Shown here: positions 25,729-34,542 of the stretch, one piece after another
How positions within the stretch are numbered: position 1 is the first letter of the stretch
How the letters are laid out: each line of letters begins with the position of its first letter
NCBI RefSeq assembly: GCF_003236305.1
Contig: NZ_POTX01000003.1
Span: 1-64,000 of the forward strand
DNA length: 64,000 nucleotides
From: Micromonospora endophytica
Lineage (GTDB): Bacteria; Actinomycetota; Actinomycetes; Mycobacteriales; Micromonosporaceae
Direction: 5' to 3'
Made by a program: the position numbers and the translations under genes
The notes under the pieces: generated by a model
Seen by the model: only the letters and a program-made list of their open reading frames with translations
The model's database searches: none
Told to the model about the DNA's origin: nothing

Positions 25729-26072
25729 GGACGATTCGGGTAGAGGTCCGGACGGCACTGTCGGCGGACGCTGCGTTCGACCGGATCAGGCAGTTCGATG
25801 ACGAGTGGACGGTGCCGTTCCGGGGTGCGTCGATCCATTGGCGGCAGCGGTCTGAACCGGCGCCGAGCGGGCGTCGCATCTCGTTCACCCAGACCGTTGG
25901 CGATTTCCGGAGCCTGTCCGGCGTTTGGCGGACAGTTCCCGCGTCCGAGGGCTGTGAGGTGCTGCTCGAGTTGACGTACGACGTCGGGGTGCCGATATAT
26001 GACCGGATACTCGATCCGTTGATCGAGCGGGTGTTGACGACGGCTGCCCGGTTGGCAATATCTGGCTTCTAG
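25725..26072 (+). CDS. Short SRPBCC (START-like) domain protein
   Basis: A 115-residue protein with the START/polyketide cyclase-like pattern: an N-terminal strand RVEVRTALSADAAFDRIRQF, then WTVPFRGAS, a central WRQRSEPAPSGRRISF sheet, and a C-terminal helix ending LTTAARLAISGF. The family binds hydrophobic ligands or acts as cyclase/aromatase. It is the last gene of the operon (ATGA overlap with the dehydrogenase), followed by a strong terminator. It may bind or cyclise a pathway intermediate; assignment rests on fold pattern only. Confidence 0.65.
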   Translation: MRTIRVEVRTALSADAAFDRIRQFDDEWTVPFRGASIHWRQRSEPAPSGRRISFTQTVGDFRSLSGVWRTVPASEGCEVLLELTYDVGVPIYDRILDPLIERVLTTAARLAISGF

Positions 26073-26091
26073 GCGTTTTGCGCGCAACGTG

Positions 26092-26134
26092 AAGGTGGCC
26101 CCTCGAGTCGTCTTCCGACTCGGGGGACCACCTT
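26092..26134 (+). terminator. Intrinsic terminator after the 20172-26072 operon
   Basis: A 19-bp stem with one mismatch and one G-T pair (26092-26110 with 26116-26134), a short loop and a TTTT run at 26133-26136. It starts 20 bp after the SRPBCC stop. Confidence 0.85.
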
Positions 26135-26385
26135 TTGTCGTAGCGCTCGGCCTGATCGCTAGCCCCAGTTGGTGTCACGGCTCATAATCTCGCTCCCCCT
26201 TCGATCTCGACCATGAACCGAGTTCACCAGCGGCCACTGTCGACCTGATATCTGATGGCTGTCGATCCGTTGTCGATGCGCTTACCGCAAACTAAGAATG
26301 ACGTTTGCCGTTCGATAGCCGGATGACAGCGCCCACGTGTACGTTCACGCGAGTACTGACCAAAATGGAGGGATGTAGATATCAA

Positions 26386-26718
26386 ATGATTGGTGTTCGC
26401 ATCATTGACGGCGCGTCGGGCCGGCCTGTCCCAGGCGTGCTAGTGCGGCTGGACGGCCGCGACGATCGAGGCTGGGCACCACTGATGTCCGGGTTCACGG
26501 TAAATGACGGCCGGCTGCCGGCGCTGGAGGAACTTCAGGTGAGGCGCGGCGCGCATCAGCTCATGTTCGATCCCTCCAGCTACTTTGCCGGACTCGGCGC
26601 TGTCGCCGAGTACCGTGAGTTCACTGTGCAAATTCAGGTGCGCGAGATCGAACTCGACTTGCGGATGGCTGTGTACCTCAACGCGGCGGGTTTCGCCGTA
26701 TACGGAGAACGTGGATAG
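26386..26718 (+). CDS. Transthyretin/HIU hydrolase-like protein lacking the catalytic residues
   Basis: 110 residues from ATG 26386 (GGAGGG 12 bases upstream), the length of 5-hydroxyisourate hydrolases. The body matches: GASGRPVPGVLVRLDGRDDRGW, NDGRLPAL, LMFDPSSYFAGLGAVAEYREFTVQIQV. However, the N-terminal catalytic His is replaced (GVRIID where HVLD is usual), the second His region reads ELDLRMAVYL instead of HYHVPLLL, and the end is VYGERG rather than YRGS. Only the Arg of the NDGR turn is kept. It is therefore probably not a urate-pathway enzyme; a new binding or cyclisation role is possible. It stands alone between the operon terminator and IS debris. Confidence 0.7.
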   Translation: MIGVRIIDGASGRPVPGVLVRLDGRDDRGWAPLMSGFTVNDGRLPALEELQVRRGAHQLMFDPSSYFAGLGAVAEYREFTVQIQVREIELDLRMAVYLNAAGFAVYGERG

Positions 26719-26777
26719 GGCTACCCGTGAGGGGCGTGACCGATGCCAGTGGGCGCTGTTGCCGGCGCTGGTGGGTG

Positions 26778-26905
26778 TGGCAGGGTCCGTCAACCGCATC
26801 CGTGAGCGGCGATCATTGATCCCCAGAGCGTGGAGTGCATCGACCCCGTCGGTCGGGACGGCCGTGGGTCGGACGCCCGGAAGAAGATCAACGGCCGGAG
26901 GCCGA
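26778..26905 (+). pseudogene. IS5-family transposase fragment
   Basis: An internal piece of a DDE transposase: AAIIDPQSVECIDPVGRDG continuing to SDARKKINGRRPT matches the IS5-type pattern IDSQSVK...GRDxRGxDAGKKINGRKRH. A stop codon precedes it and both ends are missing. It is fused to the ISAs1 fragment that follows, pointing to nested insertions and deletions. Confidence 0.7.
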
Positions 26906-27331
26906 CCGGCGCCTCCGATGGACGCCGGTCGGCAGTCATGCCCAGGGCGAGAGCCGTCGCGGTCGGCACGTCGGCGACCCACTCGGCGATCGCGGCGTAC
27001 GAGCGGTAGCCGGCGACCACGGCACACACGGCTGCGGTGACCACGACTGTCAGCCGGTGCCGGACGCCTCGCCGGGCCTGTGGATCAGGCAGAACGGCGA
27101 GTGCTTCGGACAGCCCACCAGCGGTTTCGGCAACGGTCAGAGCCGGTGCGCCCGACAGGGACGAGATCAGCGATGATGGCAGCGCGGGCATGACTCACTT
27201 CGGCGATCAGCATGGCGTAGGAACCTTGATGATCTTCCGAGCCGGTCATGCCCGTCTTGCTGCCACCACCAACGGCGCTTCTACTCCAAGCCCCACAAGT
27301 CAGACACCGTCACGACTTTGCCGGGGCCCTG
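26906..27331 (-). mobile_element. Left part of a second ISAs1-family element
   Basis: Starts at 27331 with CAGGGCCCCGGCAAAGTCGTGA, the same terminal sequence as the element at 2626. Reading leftward, the transposase N-terminus (from ATG 27191, AETAGGLSEALAVLPDPQA through GYRSYAAIAEWVADVP to RRPSEA) is uninterrupted until about 26912, where it is cut by the IS5 fragment. The TGG of AEW is intact here, in contrast to the first copy. The right end is missing. Confidence 0.8.
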
Positions 27332-27673
27332 TGTCCCCGTGTCTGTGAATCGTGAGCGGATCCTGGCCTGGACCCCCGTTGTGGTCGGCTCACCCGCAGC
27401 TATGGGCGCCACCGCGCTTCCCGAAGCCATCACCCACATGACCTGCCGAATCACCGCGCACAACCCGCCCGCCGCACGTTCACCTGGACCTGATAACCCT
27501 TCTCTGAAACAACTCTGGAACATCGGCCACCCCGAATCTCACCTGGTGTCCGCCGGTATGCTTGGCTACCATGAAAAACGTTCTCCATACGGGGCGTCAA
27601 ACGATCACGCCGGCCTGCTCCGGGGGGCACCGTTGGGCTGGCGCGAGGTGTCGTTGTTGACGGGGGAGGAAAT
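27332..27673. other. Upstream region of the SARP gene, no gene seen
   Basis: 342 bp between the IS end and the regulator start. No coding region with conserved features and no copy of the cluster motif were found. It must contain the SARP promoter unless that gene is read from an IS-borne promoter. Confidence 0.5.
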
Positions 27674-30600
27674 TTGCAGGTTTTCCGCATCCTGGGGCCC
27701 TTGCACGTGCTGAACGCCACCATCACCGCCTCCCGACAGCAGATAGTGCTCGCCATGCTGCTGCTAGAGGCCAATAATGTGGTTCCGCTGGGCCGGCTTG
27801 TCGATGCGGTATGGGAGGACACCCCGCCATCGACGGCCAAGAGTCAGATTCAGATCTGCATATCGGCGGTACGACGTGCGCTGCGAGACACCGGTCTCGA
27901 TAATCGGATCATCACCAACCCGGCCGGCTATCAGATCAGAGTCGCCGAGGGTGAGCTGGACCTGCACATCTTCAACGAACTTCTCACCGAAGCCCGCGCC
28001 GCGCTGCGCGAGCAACGGCTGGAGGACGCTGCCTCGAGTTTTCGGCAGGCCCTGACGCTGTACCGCGGGACTCCGCTCAGCGGCGTGGACAGCCGGCTGG
28101 TCGAGGCGGCGGCGACTCGGATCGCCGAGCGACGGCTCGCTGTAGTTGAGGACTGCCTCGAGTTGGAGCTGCACCTCGGTCGGCATCGCGAGACCATCGA
28201 TGAACTGATGGCGCTCGTTACCGAACACCCGTTGAGGGAACGGCTATGGCAACAGCTGATCACCGCGCTGTACCGGGCCGGCCGGCAAGCGGAGGCACTG
28301 GCGGCGTACCGCTCGGCGCGGCAAGCCTCAATCGACGACCTCGGGTTGGAGCCGAGTGAGCCGCTGCGGTTGCTCGAGCGGGCAATCCTGAACGGACAAC
28401 TCGAGCCCGGCCCGGCCGTGGAGCTGGAATGGCCGGCTCCGATCGAGCCCGCTCCCTCGGTGCCCCGCATGGCACCCGCTGACATTCCGGATTTCACTGG
28501 ATACGGCCAACTCGTCAGCGAGCTACGGGACTTCCTGCGCTACGGCGGCGGGCGCCCCGACCGGGACTCCGTGCCGGTCCTGGCGATCACCGGCCGCGGC
28601 GGCGCCGGAAAGACGACGCTCGCCGTGCATCTGGCCCATGGGCTGGCCGCCGAATTTCCGCACGGGCAGCTGTTCAGCCGGTTGGGCCCGGAGCGGTCGC
28701 ACAGCGGTGGTCTCTCCCAGATCCTCGACGGCTTTCTCCGCGCGCTCGGCATGCCCGGGTCCTCGATACCCGAGGGGCTGGAAGCTCGCGCGGCGACCTT
28801 CCGAAGTCAGATCGCCGCATCCCGGGTGCTGATCGTCCTGGACGACGTGGTCGACGAGCGGCAGGTGTACCCCCTCCTGCCGGGCAGCCCCAGCTGCGGT
28901 GTGATCGTGACCAGCCGACGCCGCCTGGCCGGGATACCCGGCTCCCGGCTGGTCGAGGTGAGTGCGCTCGAGCAGCGCGATGCCGTTGAGCTGCTGACGC
29001 GGATGGTCGGCTCGGAGCGAGCCTCCGCCGAACCACGCGAGGCCCTACGCCTGGTCGAGTTGTGTGGCCGATTGCCGCTGGCGCTGCGGATCGCGGCGGC
29101 GAGGTTGATCGCCCGTCCGCACTGGCGGATGGCGCAGCTGACCGAGCGACTCGAGGATGAGGGCCGGCGTCTGGACGAGTTGGCGCACGGCGGCCTGGAC
29201 GTGCGGACCAACATCGCGGTCAGTTACGAGGGCCTTGACGGGCAGGCGCAGCGGCTGTTGCGGCGGCTCGGCCTGCTCGAGACGCATGACTTTCCGAGCT
29301 GGGCGGCAGCGCCGCTGCTCGACATCGACGTGGCCACCGCCTCGGACACGCTCGATGCGCTGGTGGACGCACAGCTGCTGGAAGTGGTGGGTGGGTTCGG
29401 CGTCGACACTCGCTACCGGCTGCACGACCTGGTCCGGGTCTACGCCCGTGAGCGGCTCGCGGCCGAGGAGACCGCGCCGGCCCGGCTCGAGGCCGCCCGG
29501 CGTCTCCTCGGCGCGTGGCTGTTCCTTGCCGATGAGGCGCACCGCGTCCTCTACGGCGGTGACTACACCGTCATCCACAGCGGGGCACAGCGTTGGGAGT
29601 TGCCTCGACATCTCGTTGACGACCTGTTGCGCGATCCGCTGATGTGGTTCGAGGGCGAGCGTGCCGCTGCGGTCGCCGCGGTGGGTCAGGCATCCCAAGC
29701 TGGCGCACCGGACTACTGCTGGGACCTTGCGATCACCTTGGTTGCACTCTTCGAGAACGGTAGCTATCTCGACGACTGGCGTGCTACTCACGAGATCGCC
29801 CTGCTCAGCGCGCGGGAGGCCGACGATCGACTCGGCACGGCCGCGATGCTGTATTCGCTAGGCGCAGTGAACATCGCCGAGCAGCGCTTCGACGACGCTC
29901 GTGTCCGGCTCAACCAGGCGCTCCAGGTGTTCGACGAGATCGGTGAGGCCCGCGGTCGCGCGCTTGCCCTGCGGCACCTGGCCTTCCTCGACCGGGTACA
30001 TGGCGACCTCGATCAGGCGTGGGCGCGCTATAGCGAGGCGCTTGCCGCGCTGCGTCCGCTCGGCGACGCAGCGGGCGCCGCTCATATCCTCAGCGGGATG
30101 GCGCGCATCAAGCTGGAATGGAGCGAACGCGGCTCCGCCGCCGAACTCCTGGCCGAGGCGTTGCGGAAGGTCACCGAGGTCAACAGCACGCGTGTCCAGG
30201 CGATGGTGCTACACCGCCTGGGCGAACTGCACTTCGAGGACGGCGACCTCACCCAGGCTGAGGAAGAGCTGACCAAGGCGCTGAAACTGGTGCGCGGAGG
30301 CCGCGATCGGGCAGGCGAGGCGCACGTGCTGCACGGGCTCGGTCTCGTGAAGCTGCGGCAGCACCAGCACCACCAGGCGGCGGTGACGCTGAACCATGGG
30401 TACGCGATCGCCCGCCGCAACGGTGACCGGCTGGCCACCGCGCGATTCTGCCTGGCACTGGCCCGGCTGCACCGGGCCCGACGGGACTATCCATCTGCGC
30501 TGGAGTGGGCTTCCCAGGCCCTCGAGATCTTCGACCAGTTCCATGCACTGTTGGGTCGCCTGGAGGCCGACGAGCTACTCGGGCAGATTCGCGATGAAGC

Positions 30601-30679
30601 AGCTGGGCGGCATGGCCTGCGCGAACATGCTGCCCTTCCGCCGGCTCTCCGAAGTAGTGCCCGTCCGTCTCAGCCGTAG
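27674..30679 (+). CDS. AfsR-type SARP regulator (OmpR-like DNA-binding, BTAD, NB-ARC, TPR)
   Basis: A 1001-residue Streptomyces antibiotic regulatory protein of the large AfsR type. Residues 1 to about 95 are the winged-helix trans_reg_C domain (GRLVDAVWEDTPPSTAKSQIQ). Residues about 100-245 are BTAD (LYRGTPLSG, LRERLWQQLITALYRAGRQAEALAAY). The NB-ARC P-loop GRGGAGKTTLAVHLA is near 307-321, with VLIVLDDVVDERQ later. TPR-like repeats occupy roughly 690-980. It starts with TTG at 27674 behind GGGGGAGGA. It lies inside the cluster before the UDP-sugar genes. It is a likely activator of the pathway and one candidate to bind the GTACC-N8-AGTACGTT motif. Confidence 0.92.
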   Translation: MQVFRILGPLHVLNATITASRQQIVLAMLLLEANNVVPLGRLVDAVWEDTPPSTAKSQIQICISAVRRALRDTGLDNRIITNPAGYQIRVAEGELDLHIFNELLTEARAALREQRLEDAASSFRQALTLYRGTPLSGVDSRLVEAAATRIAERRLAVVEDCLELELHLGRHRETIDELMALVTEHPLRERLWQQLITALYRAGRQAEALAAYRSARQASIDDLGLEPSEPLRLLERAILNGQLEPGPAVELEWPAPIEPAPSVPRMAPADIPDFTGYGQLVSELRDFLRYGGGRPDRDSVPVLAITGRGGAGKTTLAVHLAHGLAAEFPHGQLFSRLGPERSHSGGLSQILDGFLRALGMPGSSIPEGLEARAATFRSQIAASRVLIVLDDVVDERQVYPLLPGSPSCGVIVTSRRRLAGIPGSRLVEVSALEQRDAVELLTRMVGSERASAEPREALRLVELCGRLPLALRIAAARLIARPHWRMAQLTERLEDEGRRLDELAHGGLDVRTNIAVSYEGLDGQAQRLLRRLGLLETHDFPSWAAAPLLDIDVATASDTLDALVDAQLLEVVGGFGVDTRYRLHDLVRVYARERLAAEETAPARLEAARRLLGAWLFLADEAHRVLYGGDYTVIHSGAQRWELPRHLVDDLLRDPLMWFEGERAAAVAAVGQASQAGAPDYCWDLAITLVALFENGSYLDDWRATHEIALLSAREADDRLGTAAMLYSLGAVNIAEQRFDDARVRLNQALQVFDEIGEARGRALALRHLAFLDRVHGDLDQAWARYSEALAALRPLGDAAGAAHILSGMARIKLEWSERGSAAELLAEALRKVTEVNSTRVQAMVLHRLGELHFEDGDLTQAEEELTKALKLVRGGRDRAGEAHVLHGLGLVKLRQHQHHQAAVTLNHGYAIARRNGDRLATARFCLALARLHRARRDYPSALEWASQALEIFDQFHALLGRLEADELLGQIRDEAAGRHGLREHAALPPALRSSARPSQP

Positions 30680-30717
30680 GCCCAAGGGCCCATTGAGTGC
30701 CGGTCGAGCCGCGTGCA

Positions 30718-30741
30718 GAGTACCCGGCCGACAGTACGTTC
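30718..30741 (+). promoter_or_regulatory. Cluster motif copy 3: GTACC-N8-AGTACGTT
   Basis: GAGTACCCGGCCGACAGTACGTTC, 108 bp before the GTG of the UDP-sugar decarboxylase gene. The 14-bp spacing of GTAC cores matches copies 1 and 2, and the flanks CAGAGTACC and GTTCATCCC match copy 2 closely. Confidence 0.65.
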
Positions 30742-30848
30742 ATCCCACCGGAGAGTGGGCTCAGCCGTCGCAGCGTTGACGCGTTGGTGCGACAAGGCTC
30801 TGCGCAGCCGAGGTCCTACCCACTTTCGCCCCGGATAGGAGGCTTCCC

Positions 30849-31808
30849 GTGCCGAACACCAGCAGATTCCGACGGGCCTTGGTCACTGGCGGTGGAGGAT
30901 TTCTCGGCTCGTACGTCTGCGAGCAGCTCCTCTCCTGCGGAGTGGAGGTGATCAGTGTCGACAACTTCTCCACCGGGCACCGCAGCTATGTCGAGCACCT
31001 GATGGGCCGTTCGGGCTTCACGCTCGTGGAGGCGGACGTCACCGAGGAATTCCCAGTCACGGGATCGGTTGATCTCGTGATGCACCTGGCGTCGCCTGCG
31101 TCGATTCCCGAATTCTATCGATTGCCGATCGAGACCCTGCTCGTCGGCAGCCACGGCACATATAACGCGTTGCGTATCGCGCGCCGGTTTGGCGCCCGCT
31201 TTGTGTTGGCATCCACATCGGAAATATACGGCGATCCGCTGAAGCACCCGCAGGACGAAGAGTACTGGGGCAACGTCAACCCGATCGGCGCGCGCTCGGT
31301 CTACGACGAGGCAAAGAGGTACGCCGAGGCCCTCACGACGGCGTACGGCAAGCAGCACGGGGTGAGCGTGGGCATCGCGCGCATCTTCAACAGTTATGGG
31401 CCGCGCATGCGGCCGGATGGTCGGGTGATCTCCGGCTTCATCGCCCAGGCCCTCGACGGCGTCCCCCTGGAGATCCACGGCGACGGCAACCAGACGCGAT
31501 CGCCCTGCTACGTCGAGGACACCGCGCGGGGCCTCCTGGCAATCGCGGAAAGCGACTACGGGCGGCCGGTCAACATCGGCAACATCCAGGAGGTCACCAT
31601 CCGTGACCTGGCTCAGATGATCCTCGACGCGACGGGGAGCAGGTCACCACTGAAGTTCATCGAGGCCGACATGGACGACCCTCGGCAGCGCTGCCCCGAC
31701 ATCAGTCGGGCGGAGCGTGAACTGGGCTGGCGGCCACAGGTCGCCCTCGAGGAGGGCCTACGGCGGACGGTAGCGGCCGCCAGCAAGCAATCACCGGACT
31801 GGAAATAG
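30849..31808 (+). CDS. UDP-glucuronate decarboxylase-like NAD-dependent epimerase/dehydratase
   Basis: An extended SDR, 319 residues. The NAD motif is GGGGFLGSYV at 14-23. HLASPASIPEFY, LASTSEIYGDP, YWGNVNPIGARSVYDEAKR (Tyr and Lys of the active site near 152-156) and IFNSYGPRM are hallmarks of UDP-xylose synthases. The start is GTG with GGAGG nine bases upstream. The next gene makes UDP-glucuronate, so the pair should give UDP-xylose or a 4-keto pentose. An alternative substrate is the UDP-N-acetylhexosaminuronate from the dehydrogenase at 683, which would give an amino pentose. Confidence 0.85.
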   Translation: MPNTSRFRRALVTGGGGFLGSYVCEQLLSCGVEVISVDNFSTGHRSYVEHLMGRSGFTLVEADVTEEFPVTGSVDLVMHLASPASIPEFYRLPIETLLVGSHGTYNALRIARRFGARFVLASTSEIYGDPLKHPQDEEYWGNVNPIGARSVYDEAKRYAEALTTAYGKQHGVSVGIARIFNSYGPRMRPDGRVISGFIAQALDGVPLEIHGDGNQTRSPCYVEDTARGLLAIAESDYGRPVNIGNIQEVTIRDLAQMILDATGSRSPLKFIEADMDDPRQRCPDISRAERELGWRPQVALEEGLRRTVAAASKQSPDWK

Positions 31809-31816
31809 GAGGCACA

Positions 31817-33142
31817 GTGCTTACGATCTCCGTGCTGGGCTGCGGGTATCTCGGTGTCACGCACGCCGCCGGTATGGCCGAGTTGGGGCACCAGGTCATC
31901 GGGGTCGATATCGATCCTGAAAAGATCTCCGCGCTGGCAGACGGTCGGGTGCCCTTCTTCGAGCCTGGGCTGGACGAGCTGATCAGTCGCAATCTCGCCG
32001 CGGGGCGACTGCGGTTCACCACGTCGTACGAGGACGCCGCGACGGCCGACGTGCACTTCATCTGCGTCGGCACCCCGCAGCGCAGCGACGCTGGCGCAGC
32101 CGATCTCAGCCACCTACACGCGGCCATCGAGGGGCTGGCGCCGTCGCTCGTGCAGGATTGCCTCGTCGTCGGCAAGTCCACAGTGCCGGTCGGCACTGCG
32201 GCGCACCTGGCCGAGATGCTCCGCAATCTCGCGCCCGACGGCGAAAGGGTCTCGGTCGCCTGGAACCCGGAGTTCCTGCGCGAGGGTACGGCCGTGGCCG
32301 ACACCCTGCGCCCGGATCGTCTCGTGCTCGGCGTGTCCGACGCCTCCGCCGAGCAGGTGCTCCGCGAGGTCTATGCGCCGCTGATCGAGGCGGGCGTTCC
32401 GGTGGTGGTGGCCGACCTGCCCACCGCCGAAGTGATCAAGACCGCGGCCAATTCGTTCATGGCCACGAAGATTTCCTTCATCAACGCGATCGCCGAGTTC
32501 TGCGACGCGAGCGGTGCCGACGTCACGATCGTCGCCGAGGCACTCGGCCGCGACCCCCGCATCGGCGAGCAGTTCCTCAAAGCTGGGCTCGGCTTCGGCG
32601 GTGGCTGCATCCCCAAGGACATCCGGGCCTTCCAGGCCCGCGCCCACGATCTCGGCGTCGGCCACGCACTGTCCTTCCTGGCCGAGGTCGATGCGGTGAA
32701 CCTGCGGTGCCGCGACCGGGTGGTGGAGCTGCTCCGCAAGCAGTGCGGGGGAGGATTCACCGGACGGCGAGTCGCGGTGCTCGGCGCCGCCTTCAAGCCC
32801 AACACCGACGACATCCGCGACTCGCCTGCGTTGCACGTGGCCGAGCTGATCAGCCGTGAGGACGGTGTGGCTGCCGTCTACGACCCGCGGGCGATGGGGA
32901 ACGCGCGGCGGGCTTTCCCGCACCTGACCTACGCGACCAGCCCGCTGGACGCGGCACGAGGCGCCGACGCGGTGGCCCTGTTGACCGACTGGGAGGAGTT
33001 CTCCACTCTCGATCCACGGGTCCTGGGCAAGGAGGTCAGGAGCCGGAGCATCGTGGACGCGCGGCACCAGCTCAACGCCGAGGAGTGGCAGCGGGCAGGA
33101 TGGCAGTACTACGCGCCCGGCCGCCCCGCGCTCCAGAGCTGA
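31817..33142 (+). CDS. ugd: UDP-glucose 6-dehydrogenase
   Basis: NAD-dependent oxidation of UDP-glucose to UDP-glucuronate, 441 residues. The Rossmann motif is GCGYLGVTHA at 8-17, followed by GTPQRSDAGAADLS. The catalytic Cys264 is in GGGCIPKDIRAF, and LGAAFKPNTDDIRDSPA follows. These match UGD rather than the HexNAc type at 683. GTG start at 31817, GGAGG upstream, 8 bp after the decarboxylase gene. Right-hand end of the likely cluster. Confidence 0.9.
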   Translation: MLTISVLGCGYLGVTHAAGMAELGHQVIGVDIDPEKISALADGRVPFFEPGLDELISRNLAAGRLRFTTSYEDAATADVHFICVGTPQRSDAGAADLSHLHAAIEGLAPSLVQDCLVVGKSTVPVGTAAHLAEMLRNLAPDGERVSVAWNPEFLREGTAVADTLRPDRLVLGVSDASAEQVLREVYAPLIEAGVPVVVADLPTAEVIKTAANSFMATKISFINAIAEFCDASGADVTIVAEALGRDPRIGEQFLKAGLGFGGGCIPKDIRAFQARAHDLGVGHALSFLAEVDAVNLRCRDRVVELLRKQCGGGFTGRRVAVLGAAFKPNTDDIRDSPALHVAELISREDGVAAVYDPRAMGNARRAFPHLTYATSPLDAARGADAVALLTDWEEFSTLDPRVLGKEVRSRSIVDARHQLNAEEWQRAGWQYYAPGRPALQS

Positions 33143-33375
33143 GTGGTTGCGCAAGAGGCTGCCATCGTATGGTCGGGATCATCTGATCGATGGGATCGGT
33201 GCCGCGTCGCGGAGTGCCGGTCGGCATCGAGTTGTGCGCCGCCGGCCAATCGCCATGCCCCAACATCTGTGCGACTCACCCTGATCGCTGCCCCATTAGG
33301 ACGTACCACGGAAGTGGCTTTCGAGTAGCTCAACGGGTTGACGCCGAGTGCATTCGGACGGATAGCTTCTCGGCC

Positions 33376-34383
33376 ATGAGGACTGTCGAATTGGGGCACA
33401 CGGGTGAGCAGGTCAGCCAGATCGCTCTCGGGTGCATGTTGATGGGTACATTGACCGACGAGGCGTCGTCGTTCCAAATGCTGGACCGTTACCTCGACGC
33501 CGGCGGCAACTTCGTTGATACCGCCAACTGCTATGCGTGGTGGCCATCGCCAGGCAACACCGGTGACGAGAGTGAGGAACTGATAGGCCGCTGGCTCGCC
33601 CATGGTGGTCGGCGCGACAAGATCTTTCTCGCTACCAAGTGCGGTGCGCGGATACCCGATCCTGAAGAGGCGCGTGGCAAGACGTGGGAGGAGGTCCAGG
33701 CTCGTTTCGAGGGTGCGAGTGGCGACACGGTGCGCCGGGGCATCGACGACAGCCTGCGGCGGCTTGGCACCGACCACGTCGACCTGTACTACGTGCACGT
33801 CGACGACCGGTCGACGCCGCTGGCCGAGACGCTGTCCGTCCTGGCGGAAATCGTGCGCGCCGGCAAGGCACGGTACGTCGGCTGGAGCAACGTGCGAACC
33901 TGGCGGCTGGAGCGCGTCCGGCAGCTCTGTGACCGGCATGGCTGGCCGGCACCGGTTGCGCTGCAGCAACAACACAGTTACCTCCGTCGTCGTGCCGGGC
34001 TCAGCAGCGTCTCCATCGTGGACGACGAGCAGCTCGACTACCTGCGGACGCACGACGATCTGACGCTGGTCTCGTACTCGCCGATCCTCAAGGGGGTCTA
34101 CGACGATCCGAAGAAGCGGCGAGGCCACGACATCATGGCTCCGTACGAGGGTCCGGATGCCGAGGCGCGCGTGGCGGAGCTCATCGTGCTCGCCGCCGAG
34201 TTGGGTGTCACGCCGAACCAACTGGTGCTCGCGTGGCTGTTGCATCAGACGTCGCCGCGTACCGTGCCGCTGATCGGGCCACGAACCCTCGACCAGTACG
34301 CGGCCGCCATGTCGGCGCTCGACATCAAGGTCGACGCCGCACACGTCGAGCGACTCGATGCCGCCGGCGCCCCTGCCTCGTGA
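33376..34383 (+). CDS. Aldo/keto reductase
   Basis: NADPH-dependent carbonyl reductase of the AKR superfamily, 335 residues. The catalytic tetrad is visible: Asp48 and Tyr53 in FVDTANCY, Lys88 in FLATKCG and His in LYYVHVDD. The TIM-barrel ends with the NADP-binding GPRTLDQYAAAMSAL. The ATG at 33376 begins the conserved RTVELGHTG strand; the frame upstream is not conserved. It stands alone 234 bp after ugd and carries no cluster motif, so membership of the cluster is doubtful. Confidence 0.88.
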   Translation: MRTVELGHTGEQVSQIALGCMLMGTLTDEASSFQMLDRYLDAGGNFVDTANCYAWWPSPGNTGDESEELIGRWLAHGGRRDKIFLATKCGARIPDPEEARGKTWEEVQARFEGASGDTVRRGIDDSLRRLGTDHVDLYYVHVDDRSTPLAETLSVLAEIVRAGKARYVGWSNVRTWRLERVRQLCDRHGWPAPVALQQQHSYLRRRAGLSSVSIVDDEQLDYLRTHDDLTLVSYSPILKGVYDDPKKRRGHDIMAPYEGPDAEARVAELIVLAAELGVTPNQLVLAWLLHQTSPRTVPLIGPRTLDQYAAAMSALDIKVDAAHVERLDAAGAPAS

Positions 34384-34542
34384 CCAGGGCATCGGCCTAC
34401 GTGATCGTGACCTCAACAGCCATGTGCCGATCAAGGTGGACCGTCCGCTCCGGTTCCGACCGGCAATGCCCGCGTGGCATGACGGCGTGGACCGGGGCAG
34501 AGCACAACCCCCAATGACGGGTTAGGTGGTAGCCTTGTCGGC

